From Clostridia bacterium (GTDB lineage Bacteria; Bacillota; Peptococcia; DRI-13; SM3-B62): DNA of 53,980 bases. Under the pieces are notes generated by a model that saw nothing but the letters and a program-made list of their open reading frames with translations, searched no databases and was not told the DNA's origin. Below are positions 35,333 through 44,844 of this stretch, piece after piece. The stretch spans positions 1 through 53,980 of the forward strand of contig JAHDQS010000023.1 of assembly GCA_018433675.1 (NCBI GenBank), read 5' to 3'. Position 1 is the stretch's first letter. Each line of letters begins with the position of its first letter. The translations under genes and the position numbers were made by a program.

Positions 35333-36196
35333 ATGAAAACATCCGAAATTTTTAAAACTAAAAAGGTTCTGTCACTTGAAATATTTCCTCCGAAACGAAC
35401 AGCGGAAGTAAGCACCATTTACAATACGGTTAACGAACTAAAAGGATTGGCGCCCGACTTTATAAGTGTGACATACGGCGCAGGAGGGAATGAAAACAAT
35501 ACTGAAACGCTAAATATAGCTTCGGCTATAAAAAACACTTACGGTATCGAAAGTGTTGCTCATCTTCCCTGCATCAATCTTACAAAAAGAGATGTTCTTA
35601 AAATGCTGGATGATTTCAGAAAGGCAGGTATTGAAAATATACTGGCCTTGCGCGGAGATATAAATCCTGATGTAATTTCCCAAAAAGAATTTAAATATGC
35701 CAGTGACTTGATTTCTTTTATAAAAGATAATGGGGATTTCAACATTATAGGGGCATGCTACCCGGAAGGTCACATAGAAAGTATGAATATAGTTGACGAT
35801 ATTCGTAACCTGAAAACCAAAGTGGATGCCGGGGCGAATCAGCTTATAACGCAGTTGTTCTTTAATAATGACTATTTCTATTCGTTTCGTGAGAGAATTG
35901 CTATTGCAGGAATAGACGTACCTATTGAAGCGGGGATTATGCCTGTTGTTAACAAAAAACAGATTGAGAGAATGGTTACTCTCTGCGGAGTTAATCTTCC
36001 TAAAAAGTTTTTATCAATGATGGAAAGATACGAAAACTGTCCGGAGGCAATGCGCGATGCCGGCATTGCTTATGCCATCGATCAGATTGTTGATTTGATT
36101 ACGCAGGGTGTTGACGGGATACACCTGTATACGATGAATAACCCATATATAGCGCATAGAATCTATACGGCAATTAATACCTTACTTGCTGCATAA
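35333..36196 (+). CDS. metF: 5,10-methylenetetrahydrofolate reductase
   Basis: A 287-residue flavin-dependent TIM-barrel enzyme making 5-methyl-THF, the methyl donor used by MetE. Typical segments are VLSLEIFPPK (catalytic Glu), FISVTYGAGG, VAHLPCINLTKRDV, NILALRGDI, FNIIGACYPEGH, KVDAGANQLITQLFF and GIMPVVN. The C-terminal DGIHLYTMNNP is also conserved. It starts two bases after metE with GGAGGAG upstream. The pairing shows a dedicated methyl-supply operon. A strong terminator follows. Confidence 0.96.
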   Translation: MKTSEIFKTKKVLSLEIFPPKRTAEVSTIYNTVNELKGLAPDFISVTYGAGGNENNTETLNIASAIKNTYGIESVAHLPCINLTKRDVLKMLDDFRKAGIENILALRGDINPDVISQKEFKYASDLISFIKDNGDFNIIGACYPEGHIESMNIVDDIRNLKTKVDAGANQLITQLFFNNDYFYSFRERIAIAGIDVPIEAGIMPVVNKKQIERMVTLCGVNLPKKFLSMMERYENCPEAMRDAGIAYAIDQIVDLITQGVDGIHLYTMNNPYIAHRIYTAINTLLAA

Positions 36197-36241
36197 TGTG
36201 AAAATGTCTCCGCTTGATTTGAGCGGAGACATTTTCACATT
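36195..36241. terminator. Bidirectional terminator with a perfect 20-bp stem
   Basis: AATGTGAAAATGTCTCCGCT (36195-36214) and its exact reverse complement (36222-36241) enclose the loop TGATTTG. It separates the convergent metF and asnB genes and has A/T-rich ends on both sides. Confidence 0.85.
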
Positions 36242-36258
36242 ACCGTCGCTTAGGGAGG

Positions 36259-38106
36259 TTAACGGGCTTCAATTCTTACCCGATATGCCAGCATCCAAGT
36301 ATTTATTTGGATAAAGTAGGCGATTAACTGGGGACCTGTCATTAATTGTCCATACCATGGTTTTTGCAAAGCCTTTCCGCCTGTCTCAACAATTTCAGTG
36401 ACCTTTTGACGATCCATCAACTCAAAGAGGGGGGCGTCTTTCTTGGATATGATTTGTTTCATCCGGTCTTGGACCGCTTTTGTATAGTCTGCATGATGGG
36501 TCTTAGGATACGGGCTTTTTTTCCTTTCAATAATTTCTTCCGGCAAGATCCCTTTTAAGGCCTCTCTTAGCAATCCTTTCTCTCTGCCCTGGTAAAACTT
36601 CATGCTATTGGGAATATTAAAGGCGTATTCTACAAGCCTGTAATCGGCGAAGGGTACTCTAACCTCCAGACTATGTGCCATGCTCATGCGGTCCTTTCTA
36701 TTCAGTAAAGTAATCATGAACCACTTGATATTGAGGAAGAACAGTTCTCTCATTCTTGCCTCCTCTTTGGATTCCCCCTTAAGCTTTGGAACCTGTTTAA
36801 TTGTGTCAAGGTATTTTTGAGCCACATATTCTTCGAGAGGATAACTCTGCAAACACTTATTGATAAGGTCTTTCCTCTCTTTTGTCGGGCTTGCCCAGGG
36901 GAAGGTAGTGGCATTAGTGACGTTGGGCTTGGTAAACCAGGGGTATCCACCGAAAATCTCATCGGCACATTCTCCTGAAAGGGCTACCGTAGCCCTTTTT
37001 TTGACTTCTTTACAGAACAAATACAAGGAAGAGTCGACATCCGCCATGCCCGGGATGCCGTTAACCTTGACGGCATCCTTTAAGGCGTCTGCCAGCTGGA
37101 TGTTATTAAGGATCACAGTAGTATGATTGCTTTCGATAGATTTGGCCATCCTTTCCGCCCATACTTGATCGGAGTCCGGTTGAAACTCATTTGCTTGAAA
37201 ATATTTATCATTATCTTCATAGTCTATGGAGAAGGTATCCAGCTGACTTCTTCCCTCTCTCTTAAAGAAATTAGACGTAATGGCTGAAATAGCGCTAGAA
37301 TCCAATCCTCCTGATAAGAAGGTACAAACCGGCACATCCGAAACCAGTTGTCTTTCAATCGCGTCCACCAGAAGATGTCTCGTATGATCTATTGTTGTGG
37401 TTAGATTTTCTTCGTGGGGTTTAGCTTCCGGCTTCCAATACTCGTTTAGTTTAGAGGTCCCGTCTCTATATACTAAATAATGAGCCGGAGGTATTTCCTT
37501 GATATCTGTAAAAACCCCATGTCCCAATGAACGGGCCGGCCCTAAACCGAGTATCTCCATAATCCCTTCCTGGTTTATAATTGGTTCTATCATGGGATGG
37601 GTCAGGATGGCTTCGATTTGAGAGGCGAAGATCAGATGATTCTTTTTAAGACTATAGAATAAAGGTTTGACTCCTAAAGGGTCTCGGGCTAAGAACATTG
37701 TTTTATCTTTTTCGTCCCATACCCCAAAGGCAAAAATGCCATTAAGGTGTCTTAAGCAGTCAGCACCCCATTCAATGTACGAGACCAGCAATACCTCCGT
37801 ATCCGAGTAGGATACAAAATGATACCCTTTCTTCTGAAGCTTTTCTCTTATTTCGTCCGTGTTATAGAGCTCACCGTTATAGACGATTACATAATCATGT
37901 CCGCCTAACTTTCTAATCATAGGTTGAGCCCCACCCTTAGGGTCTATAATAATCAATCGTCTGTGTCCAAGTTGTACATTTTCCGATCCGTAATAACCAA
38001 AGTCATCGGGCCCTCTGGCAGTCAGTGTATTTGTCATATTTTCAATAATCTTTGTGCTATCTTCAGTGTTTTTTTCCTTACTTACCCATCCTGCAATTCC
38101 GCACAT
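36259..38106 (-). CDS. asnB: Asparagine synthetase (glutamine-hydrolysing)
   Basis: A 615-residue two-domain enzyme. The N-terminal glutaminase begins MCGIAGW with the catalytic Cys2, followed by RGPDDFGYY, LGHRRLIIID and YNGELYN. The synthetase domain has the PP-loop CTFLSGGLDSSAIS near residue 257 and ALSGECADEIFGGYPWF. It converts Asp, Gln and ATP to Asn and Glu. The length equals the AsnB/AsnO class. ATG 38106 has AGGGGG upstream. It is transcribed away from the Wadjet operon. No T-box leader is seen in the short upstream region. Confidence 0.95.
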   Translation of the reverse strand: MCGIAGWVSKEKNTEDSTKIIENMTNTLTARGPDDFGYYGSENVQLGHRRLIIIDPKGGAQPMIRKLGGHDYVIVYNGELYNTDEIREKLQKKGYHFVSYSDTEVLLVSYIEWGADCLRHLNGIFAFGVWDEKDKTMFLARDPLGVKPLFYSLKKNHLIFASQIEAILTHPMIEPIINQEGIMEILGLGPARSLGHGVFTDIKEIPPAHYLVYRDGTSKLNEYWKPEAKPHEENLTTTIDHTRHLLVDAIERQLVSDVPVCTFLSGGLDSSAISAITSNFFKREGRSQLDTFSIDYEDNDKYFQANEFQPDSDQVWAERMAKSIESNHTTVILNNIQLADALKDAVKVNGIPGMADVDSSLYLFCKEVKKRATVALSGECADEIFGGYPWFTKPNVTNATTFPWASPTKERKDLINKCLQSYPLEEYVAQKYLDTIKQVPKLKGESKEEARMRELFFLNIKWFMITLLNRKDRMSMAHSLEVRVPFADYRLVEYAFNIPNSMKFYQGREKGLLREALKGILPEEIIERKKSPYPKTHHADYTKAVQDRMKQIISKKDAPLFELMDRQKVTEIVETGGKALQKPWYGQLMTGPQLIAYFIQINTWMLAYRVRIEAR

Positions 38107-38223
38107 GTTTCGTCCCCCTTACATACAACTAAGTCTATGATTTGATAAATGCTTGCTATTTTCTCAGTATATGTAGCAAATAATTGTAAGGGTACGGAAG
38201 AACTTTGTAAATTTGTTTATAAA

Positions 38224-38252
38224 TTGACATTTAATCATTCTATAGATAAAGT
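38224..38252 (+). promoter_or_regulatory. Promoter of the Wadjet operon
   Basis: TTGACA (38224-38229), a 17-bp spacer and TAAAGT (38247-38252), about 90 bp before the first jet gene. Constitutive sigma-A expression is suggested; no operator is obvious. Confidence 0.6.
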
Positions 38253-38341
38253 TATATGCAAGAATGTTAATGAAATATTGGCGGTCGTGTTTAGAGTATA
38301 GCGAAAAGCAAAATAAATCCGTTGGCTAGAAGGTGAGGCAA

Positions 38342-39751
38342 GTGCATCTATTTCAGATTATACCGGAGGATTTTTTCAAACCCTTGACGAGCAAATATAA
38401 AACGACTTATATTGATTGTTTAAGACTCATTTATAATACCTATAAAACAGAGCTATCCTTTGGTGTGGATAAGGAAGTCATCATTGCCGAGCTTGAGCAT
38501 TATTTTGACAGTGAAGCGGCTGCAGAAATGGTGTTTGATGAGGATGATCATGAAGTTGCAAGAGATTCACGAGCCAAAGCCAATGCAATTGTCCGCAGAC
38601 TGAAAGAAAGCGGATGGATAGAATACGAGCTTGCTAATGATTTCAAAGTCAAGGTGAATCTGTTTGACTATGCTGCCACAATGATTGAGTCCTTCAATAG
38701 AATTATCAAAAATGAGGAGCTTGAGTATCAGAGCTTAGTGTCCCAGATCCATGCCACTCTGTTGAATCAGGATGGATATGCCAAGCCATATGAATATATC
38801 ATCAAACGCGTTATCGAAAATACCGAAGAGTTGATGGTGGGACTGAAGAAATTAAACACAAACATTAAGAAACATATAGATGCGATTACCAATGAAAAAT
38901 CAGCCGGGGAAATCGTGCAGGACTTCTTTGTTTATCACAAGGATATTGGTTCCAAGGCATATCACCGTATCAAGACGAGTGATAATATATCCCATTTTAG
39001 ATCTTCAATTGTTGAAAGTCTGTACAGCATCTTAAATGATGAGAATATTTTTAAACGGGCAGTGCAGGGCTATATGGAAATCGAACAAGTTTCGGAGCAG
39101 GCCGAGGCCCAGGATTTGTTAAGAAGTAGAATCCTCAGCATAATTTCTGCCTTCAGAAATTACGATGATATTATTTCGGAAATTGATTATAAACATACAA
39201 AATATATCGGCAGTGCCGTTGCCAGAGCGAAGTTCCTGTTAACCAATACGAATAACGCCGAGGGGAAAATCTCGAAGATATTGGCATATCTGGCGGATGA
39301 GTTTAATGCAGACGATACCGTTAATTTGAACGATGAACTCAATGATACGCTGCTGGATATCTTCAATATATTCCCCCAAGCCTTTATTGACAGCGATTCT
39401 TTATATGTGGTGCCGATTTCAAAGAAAATATCTTTACCGGAAGTTCTGGGTGATAATCAGGGAATTTCTGAGGAAGAAAGGGCATTGCGTAAACTTGCAA
39501 TGCAGGAAAGAAGCAAGAACAGGTTTTCTCGCAAAAACATTAATACGTATGTTGAGGCATTGCTGAAGGATAACAAGGTAATTCTGGCATCTACATTGCC
39601 TCTGGAATCGAAAAGAGATCTGATCAGGGTGATTTTCATCAGCCTTTATGGGCGCGATAAAAAGTCAGTCTATAAGGCTTTGCCCCTTGACGAGATGATA
39701 GCTGTGAACAATTTCCGGTTTCGCGATTTTACAATTGAAAGGTATGAGTGA
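38342..39751 (+). CDS. jetA: Wadjet component JetA (kleisin-like, type II)
   Basis: A 469-residue, mainly alpha-helical protein, read as the MukF-like kleisin of a Wadjet plasmid-defence complex. It opens HLFQIIPEDFFKPLTSKYKT, like type II JetA (DUF5716) proteins that start with …LFxxIPExFF. A winged-helix-like N-terminus (about 1-110) is followed by long helices and a C-terminal domain from about 390. The GTG at 38342 is preferred because AAGGTGAGG lies just upstream and the family N-terminus begins there; a GTG at 38333 is the alternative. Its stop overlaps the jetB start. In Wadjet the SMC complex JetABC extrudes DNA loops, and JetD cuts small circular DNA. Confidence 0.85.
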   Translation: MHLFQIIPEDFFKPLTSKYKTTYIDCLRLIYNTYKTELSFGVDKEVIIAELEHYFDSEAAAEMVFDEDDHEVARDSRAKANAIVRRLKESGWIEYELANDFKVKVNLFDYAATMIESFNRIIKNEELEYQSLVSQIHATLLNQDGYAKPYEYIIKRVIENTEELMVGLKKLNTNIKKHIDAITNEKSAGEIVQDFFVYHKDIGSKAYHRIKTSDNISHFRSSIVESLYSILNDENIFKRAVQGYMEIEQVSEQAEAQDLLRSRILSIISAFRNYDDIISEIDYKHTKYIGSAVARAKFLLTNTNNAEGKISKILAYLADEFNADDTVNLNDELNDTLLDIFNIFPQAFIDSDSLYVVPISKKISLPEVLGDNQGISEEERALRKLAMQERSKNRFSRKNINTYVEALLKDNKVILASTLPLESKRDLIRVIFISLYGRDKKSVYKALPLDEMIAVNNFRFRDFTIERYE

Positions 39752-40380
39752 TGGAGATGGAAGTTTTCAAAGAAAGCCAGGTGCAGAAAGAAAAATTTAG
39801 AGTTGCTGCTAACAAGCTGCTTAATAATTGCTTCATCATCAAGAAAAAAGAAGATACCAGAAGCGACTATATCTTCATCCTTCAGAACAAAGCTCTGTTT
39901 GTTGAGTACTTTGATTTGCTTGGCTATAAAATTAATATCAATGAAAATCAGGGTGTTGTCGCTTTGACAAATATAAACGGTACAGGACGACTGAGATTGA
40001 AAAAGGTTGAAAGCATTATTTTGCTGATACTAAGGCTTTTGTACATAGAAAAACGCAAGGAATTAAGCCTGACAGAGGACGTCGTGGTGCTGACGGATGA
40101 GATGCATCAAAAATATAGCATGCTTAAAATCGAAGCAAAGTTAAACCTCGATAAGACGACGCTAAGAGATACCATCCGCCTGTTCAAACGCTACAATATC
40201 GTCACAAATATTGACCGCGATGTTACGATGTCCGATGCAAGGATCAAAATTTACCCCTCGGTCCTCTTCGCCATAACAAATGACAACCTGAACAGCATGT
40301 ACGATGCGATAAATGAGAAACTGAATCAATATGTGATGGGGGGTGAGTCAAGTGATGATGAAGATGTTGACCAGGATTAG
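39748..40380 (+). CDS. jetB: Wadjet component JetB (MukE-like, DUF4194)
   Basis: A 210-residue protein with the tandem winged-helix character of the MukE-like DUF4194 family: KLLNNCFIIKKKEDTRSDYI, then FEYFDLLGY-like and LTNINGTGRLRLKKVES, and KTTLRDTIRLFKRYNIV near residue 150. The C-terminus is acidic (GGESSDDEDVDQD). It begins at the GTG/ATG pair at 39748/39751, overlapping the jetA stop. Its own 3' end overlaps jetC by up to 38 bases. It would bridge the kleisin JetA to the complex and to DNA. Confidence 0.87.
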   Translation: MMEMEVFKESQVQKEKFRVAANKLLNNCFIIKKKEDTRSDYIFILQNKALFVEYFDLLGYKININENQGVVALTNINGTGRLRLKKVESIILLILRLLYIEKRKELSLTEDVVVLTDEMHQKYSMLKIEAKLNLDKTTLRDTIRLFKRYNIVTNIDRDVTMSDARIKIYPSVLFAITNDNLNSMYDAINEKLNQYVMGGESSDDEDVDQD

Positions 40381-43300
40381 ATTAATCAACTGGCATTATT
40401 TTGTTAATGAAACCATCAGCGTTAATGGCTCATTTCTAATAAGCGGAGAAAACACATCTGGAAAATCCACTGTCCTTGATGCCATTCAACTTGTCCTGAC
40501 CACCAACCATAGGAAATTCAACACTGCGGCCAACGAAAAAAGCAGCCGGGATTTAAAGGGCTATGTCCGCTGCAAAACCGGTAATGAGGATAATACCTAT
40601 ACTCGATCCGGCAGTGTCATCACTTATGTAGCACTGGAGTTTTATGAGGAGAAAACGGGAAGGTATTTTACCCTTGGTGCAAAAATAGACTCCCCGGATG
40701 AAGAAAGCAAGCTGACTACGAAATGGTTTCGGGAAGAGTGCAGATTGGAAGAACTGAGCTTTTTAACAGGAGGAAGGCCGTCTACAGCAGATGAATTCCG
40801 TAAAAACGACAAGAAGGTTATGCTGATATCTCAGTTATCTGAGGCTAAAGCAAGGTTCGGACAAAGGCTTGGAAACCTGGAAGATCGGTTTTTCGACATG
40901 ATACCGAAATCCCTGGCCTTCAAGCCCATGGATAATGTAAAAGAGTTTATCAACAGATTTATTCTTTCAGAAAAAGCGATAGAGGTCGCGACGCTTCGGA
41001 ACAATATCGCTTCTCTGAAAGAGCTGGAAGATTTAATGACCCTCACAAAGGAAAAAATCAATGATCTAAAAGCGATACTCTCGAAAAACGAGGAGATTAT
41101 CGCTAAAGAGCGGGAGATCAAGACAAATGAAGTACTGATAAAGAAAGCGGAAATAGAAGCCAAGAAGCTTGAATGTGAAGCCCTTGAAAAAAATAACCAG
41201 ATTTTCAGGCAACAGCTCCAAAGTGAGCAGAATAAATTAGAAATATTAAATTCAAACCTTCAAAACGAAAGAGGCAGGCTCACTAGTTTACAGGTTGCTC
41301 GCGGGCAGAATGAAATCGCGTTGCTGATTAAAGATACCAAGCACAGAATTGACATGTTGAATAAGGACAGGGAAAATGCCAAGCGATCACTCGATAAGCT
41401 GGATAAAATGCTTCGGACAGTGTCAGAAACGCTGATGCTGTTAAACCGATTTGAAGTATATGTTATATCAAAAGATGATCTGATGGCATTAGGATCAGCC
41501 GAACAGGACGTTGAGTTAAAATCGGAACACATTTTTAAATTAAAAAAAGAGCTTACACAGTTGTTGAATAACTATAGCTCCGACAACGTTAGGCAAAAGG
41601 ATCTTCTGAAAATATTCAGGAATCAAAAGATAATGCTGGAAGAGGAGATCAATAATCTTAAAAACAAAAAACTGACTTATCCGGAAAACACCACTAAGTT
41701 GCTGACTGCCCTTGAAAAAGAGTTCTTAAACCAAGGAATCAGAAGTAAGCCCAGGATATTTTCCGATCTGCTGGAAATCACAGATGCAAGATGGCAGAAC
41801 GCAGTAGAAGGTTATTTAAACACGCAGCGATTTTATATCATCGTTGAGCCGCAACATTACAAGGTCGCACTTGATGTCTACAATAAAATAAAAAAGGAAG
41901 TTCACACAGTGGGTCTTGTGAATACAAACAAACTTGACATAAAAATCGGTGCGGATATGGCTGCCCTTGCCTATGTCATAAAGAGTGAAAACCGATGGGC
42001 CAAAGCATACGCCATTTACCTTCTCAATAGGGTAATCCGCTGTGAGGATGTGGGGAGTCTAAAAGAACACAAGGTAGCAATAACGCCTGACTGCATGTTA
42101 TATCAAAATCATGCGGTCAGAAAAATAGATGAAAGAGTGTATCATACACCTTATATTGGTGCCTATGCCTTTGAAGTTCAGCTGAAAAACAAGCAGGCCG
42201 AGCTTGAAGCAACCAACGCCGACATATCGGCTGCCCAAGAAAAGCTGAAGCAACTGCAGCCCATTATTGATAAGCTTGGGGCATGCAATATAGAAGTAAT
42301 CGAAGAGAATGTTGATGCTCCACAGAATTTCAAAATTGCCAACGAGCGGATCCAGAAAGAAAAACTTGAACTCAAAAAAGCGGAAAACGACCCCAACTAT
42401 ATCCAGATTCAAATTCAAATTGAGGAATGCGAAAAACTGGTTAAGCGTCTTCAGGAGGACTATAACGAGGCCCGTGAATCCATTGGTAGCCATAAGAATA
42501 AAATCGACAGCAATATAAATCAGATGAACGATATTAAAAGTCAGATTACCGTATTGGAAAACGGCTTCAAAGCTCTGTGCGATAGTGATGCCGGGGTCGC
42601 TGAGCTTGGAATGAATAAATTCAATGAGCAAATCAAGATGAAAGCACCGGCCATAATTGTTCAGAACTTTTCTCCTCTGAAAGTCGGATTGCAGAATAAG
42701 AAAAACGATTTGTGCGGAGAACTCATAAAACTCCAGGTTAACTATTGCAGCAAAAATGACTGCGATTTAGGCTCCGGTTATGAACAGATGCAGGAATACA
42801 TCAATGAGCATCATAAGCTGGTAGCGTCTGATATTATCAAGTACGAAGAAGATCTGGAAAAAGCCAAAGAGAATTGCCACATGGAGTTTAAGGAGTCTTT
42901 TCTGGCTAGGCTCAAGGAAAATATCGAGAATGCCAAATTGGAATTTAAAAACCTCAATGCTGCTTTGAAGGATATTTACTATGGCGAGGACAGCTATAAA
43001 TTTGAATTGACCTCAAACAAGAAAAAAGAGAGTATTTATCAGATGATTACATCCAAAAGGAACGAGGATGGCTTCAATCTGTGGTCGCAATCCTTTGAAG
43101 AAGAATACAAGGAAGAGATGGAGGATCTGTTTATCAAACTGACAGCCTATGATGATAGAGGGGAAAAAGTTCTGGCGGAGTATACGGATTATCGAAGTTA
43201 TCTGGACTATGACATCATCGTCGAGAGAAGAGACGGTACTGTTCAGCGCTTTTCCAAGATCTACGGCGAAAAAAGCGGTGGAGAAACTCAGACACCATAC

Positions 43301-43558
43301 TATGTGGCTATCGCAGCATCTTTTGTCCAGCTCTATAAATTGGGCGACACCATCAGAATTATCATGTTTGATGAAGCTTTCGACAAAATGGATGACAACA
43401 GAATCAGTTCTATGATGGACTTCCTGAACAGCCAAAAATTTCAAATTATCCTTGCCACACCGCCGGCAAAGCTTGAAGTGATTGGCGAAAAAGTAGATAC
43501 CATATTGATGGCTATGCGTGAGGGAACGAACAGCATCATCGAGGAGTACTATTTATGA
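40343..43558 (+). CDS. jetC: Wadjet component JetC (SMC-like ATPase)
   Basis: A 1071-residue SMC/MukB-like ATPase. The head begins RIRLINWHYFVNETI with Walker A GENTSGKST at residues 35-43. Two long coiled-coil arms (about 240-440 and 620-900) flank a hinge-like globular region (about 455-610). The C-terminal head has the ABC signature YGEKSGGETQTPYY and Walker B IRIIMFDEAFDKMDD. The start could be GTG 40343 or ATG 40355; GGGGGGTGAG lies about nine bases before the latter. The 3' end overlaps jetD by four bases (ATGA). It is the motor that extrudes DNA in the Wadjet complex. Confidence 0.92.
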   Translation: MSQVMMKMLTRIRLINWHYFVNETISVNGSFLISGENTSGKSTVLDAIQLVLTTNHRKFNTAANEKSSRDLKGYVRCKTGNEDNTYTRSGSVITYVALEFYEEKTGRYFTLGAKIDSPDEESKLTTKWFREECRLEELSFLTGGRPSTADEFRKNDKKVMLISQLSEAKARFGQRLGNLEDRFFDMIPKSLAFKPMDNVKEFINRFILSEKAIEVATLRNNIASLKELEDLMTLTKEKINDLKAILSKNEEIIAKEREIKTNEVLIKKAEIEAKKLECEALEKNNQIFRQQLQSEQNKLEILNSNLQNERGRLTSLQVARGQNEIALLIKDTKHRIDMLNKDRENAKRSLDKLDKMLRTVSETLMLLNRFEVYVISKDDLMALGSAEQDVELKSEHIFKLKKELTQLLNNYSSDNVRQKDLLKIFRNQKIMLEEEINNLKNKKLTYPENTTKLLTALEKEFLNQGIRSKPRIFSDLLEITDARWQNAVEGYLNTQRFYIIVEPQHYKVALDVYNKIKKEVHTVGLVNTNKLDIKIGADMAALAYVIKSENRWAKAYAIYLLNRVIRCEDVGSLKEHKVAITPDCMLYQNHAVRKIDERVYHTPYIGAYAFEVQLKNKQAELEATNADISAAQEKLKQLQPIIDKLGACNIEVIEENVDAPQNFKIANERIQKEKLELKKAENDPNYIQIQIQIEECEKLVKRLQEDYNEARESIGSHKNKIDSNINQMNDIKSQITVLENGFKALCDSDAGVAELGMNKFNEQIKMKAPAIIVQNFSPLKVGLQNKKNDLCGELIKLQVNYCSKNDCDLGSGYEQMQEYINEHHKLVASDIIKYEEDLEKAKENCHMEFKESFLARLKENIENAKLEFKNLNAALKDIYYGEDSYKFELTSNKKKESIYQMITSKRNEDGFNLWSQSFEEEYKEEMEDLFIKLTAYDDRGEKVLAEYTDYRSYLDYDIIVERRDGTVQRFSKIYGEKSGGETQTPYYVAIAASFVQLYKLGDTIRIIMFDEAFDKMDDNRISSMMDFLNSQKFQIILATPPAKLEVIGEKVDTILMAMREGTNSIIEEYYL

Positions 43559-44727
43559 TGAGTAAATATGAGAAGACCATTTTAAATGCGCTTTTGGATA
43601 AGTTTGAGAAGAGTAAAAGTTTTACCGGGGACAATAAAGTCAATCAGAAATTCGCGGTTAAAATTGTCTCCTTATTTTCACAATACGCGGATCACTCCAA
43701 CTTTGAAGTGTTTCAATCCGTCAATGAAGCTGTCGATTTATTAGCCAGAAAGAAACTGATCTCAGCAAAGATCAATAAGGCAAAAGTTTGCAGTGAAGTT
43801 CATCTGAACCTGAATGAAATCAATGAAGTTTATCAATACATCGGCAGAACGCCGAAGAGGGATATAAACAATGACGTTATAAAACTGCTTGACGAGTATA
43901 AGGACAAAAATGAAATACTTAAACGCTATTGTGAAACACAAGCTGAAAGAATCAAAATGAATAAGTCTATCCAATTTTTCAATAATGATTTGCCGGAATA
44001 TGAGAATCTTCTTCTTGCAGTTGATCGAATACTCGCGGTTGATTCAGAGATCTTTTCCAGAGATTTCTCAGTTAGGATATTTAAAGACTCAAAATTATTT
44101 GAGCGCATCAGTTCTAAGGTTATCAATTTGCTCTTTGAGTATGGTGATTTTCCGGAAAAGGATCAAGTGCTGGAGAATTTAAACATCATCAAGAATCCGA
44201 CGTATGTTAATTGCAAAGGTGCAGGTACATTGATAATATCGGAGCAAAGAATTGATTTGAGTGCTCTGAGAAGTGATATTGCAATTTCATCCTCTCTGTT
44301 AGATGACATTGAAAAGATTGAGATTACCGGAAAATCAGTGATGACGGTAGAAAACTTAACAAGTTTTCATACGGTGGACAGCAGGGATATATTTCTGATT
44401 TATTTAGGCGGATTCCATAATCGCGTGAGAAGAGAATTCATCAAAAAAATTCACAGGCAAAATCCTGGAGTGGCATTTTATCATTTCGGGGATATTGATG
44501 CAGGTGGCTTTTATATATTAAAGCACCTGCAAAGGCAAACGGGGATAGATTTCAAACCTTACAAAATGGATCTAAAGACCCTGAAAGAGTACCGGGATTA
44601 TGCAAAGAGGCTCACCGACAACGACCGGGACAGGCTCAAAAAACTGAGAGGCAGCGAGTTTGATGAAGTAATCGACTATATGCTGGATGATAACTGCAAA
44701 CTAGAACAGGAAGCGATTCGTTTTTAA
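43555..44727 (+). CDS. jetD: Wadjet component JetD (Toprim nuclease, DUF2220)
   Basis: A 390-residue protein with a C-terminal topoisomerase VI A-like Toprim domain. The metal-binding Glu is E266 in TVENLTSFH and the DxD pair is D313/D315 in YHFGDIDAGGFYILKHL. The N-terminal half contains winged-helix-like segments. The DUF2220 family member JetD is the nuclease subunit that cuts closed circular DNA sensed by JetABC, which protects cells from plasmids. It overlaps jetC by ATGA and closes the operon. All key residues are present, so the system looks complete. Confidence 0.9.
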   Translation: MMSKYEKTILNALLDKFEKSKSFTGDNKVNQKFAVKIVSLFSQYADHSNFEVFQSVNEAVDLLARKKLISAKINKAKVCSEVHLNLNEINEVYQYIGRTPKRDINNDVIKLLDEYKDKNEILKRYCETQAERIKMNKSIQFFNNDLPEYENLLLAVDRILAVDSEIFSRDFSVRIFKDSKLFERISSKVINLLFEYGDFPEKDQVLENLNIIKNPTYVNCKGAGTLIISEQRIDLSALRSDIAISSSLLDDIEKIEITGKSVMTVENLTSFHTVDSRDIFLIYLGGFHNRVRREFIKKIHRQNPGVAFYHFGDIDAGGFYILKHLQRQTGIDFKPYKMDLKTLKEYRDYAKRLTDNDRDRLKKLRGSEFDEVIDYMLDDNCKLEQEAIRF

Positions 44728-44736
44728 GGTGGTGAT

Positions 44737-44844
44737 GTGATTCCTTCCTTCAACGCAATCGGAGTAAAAAAGGCAGAGTTATTAGCACGTCGCTACGCTA
44801 ATGTTAGGCTGGTCGGATGGTTACAGCAAGGATTTATTGGCTGA
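44737..44844 (+). other. Small ORF after the Wadjet operon
   Basis: A 35-codon frame starting GTG 44737 behind AAGGTGGTG reads IPSFNAIGVKKAELLARRYA and ends LQQGFIG, one base before the convergent activator gene stop. It is protein-like but no family is recognised; probably a relic. Confidence 0.25.

Noticed and set aside
38107-38223. Possible T-box leader for asnB
   Set aside because: The upstream region is too short and lacks the conserved T-box sequence or terminator structure.
42098-42631. 177-residue antisense frame inside jetC
   Set aside because: Mirror frame of coiled-coil codons; no start signal and no protein pattern.
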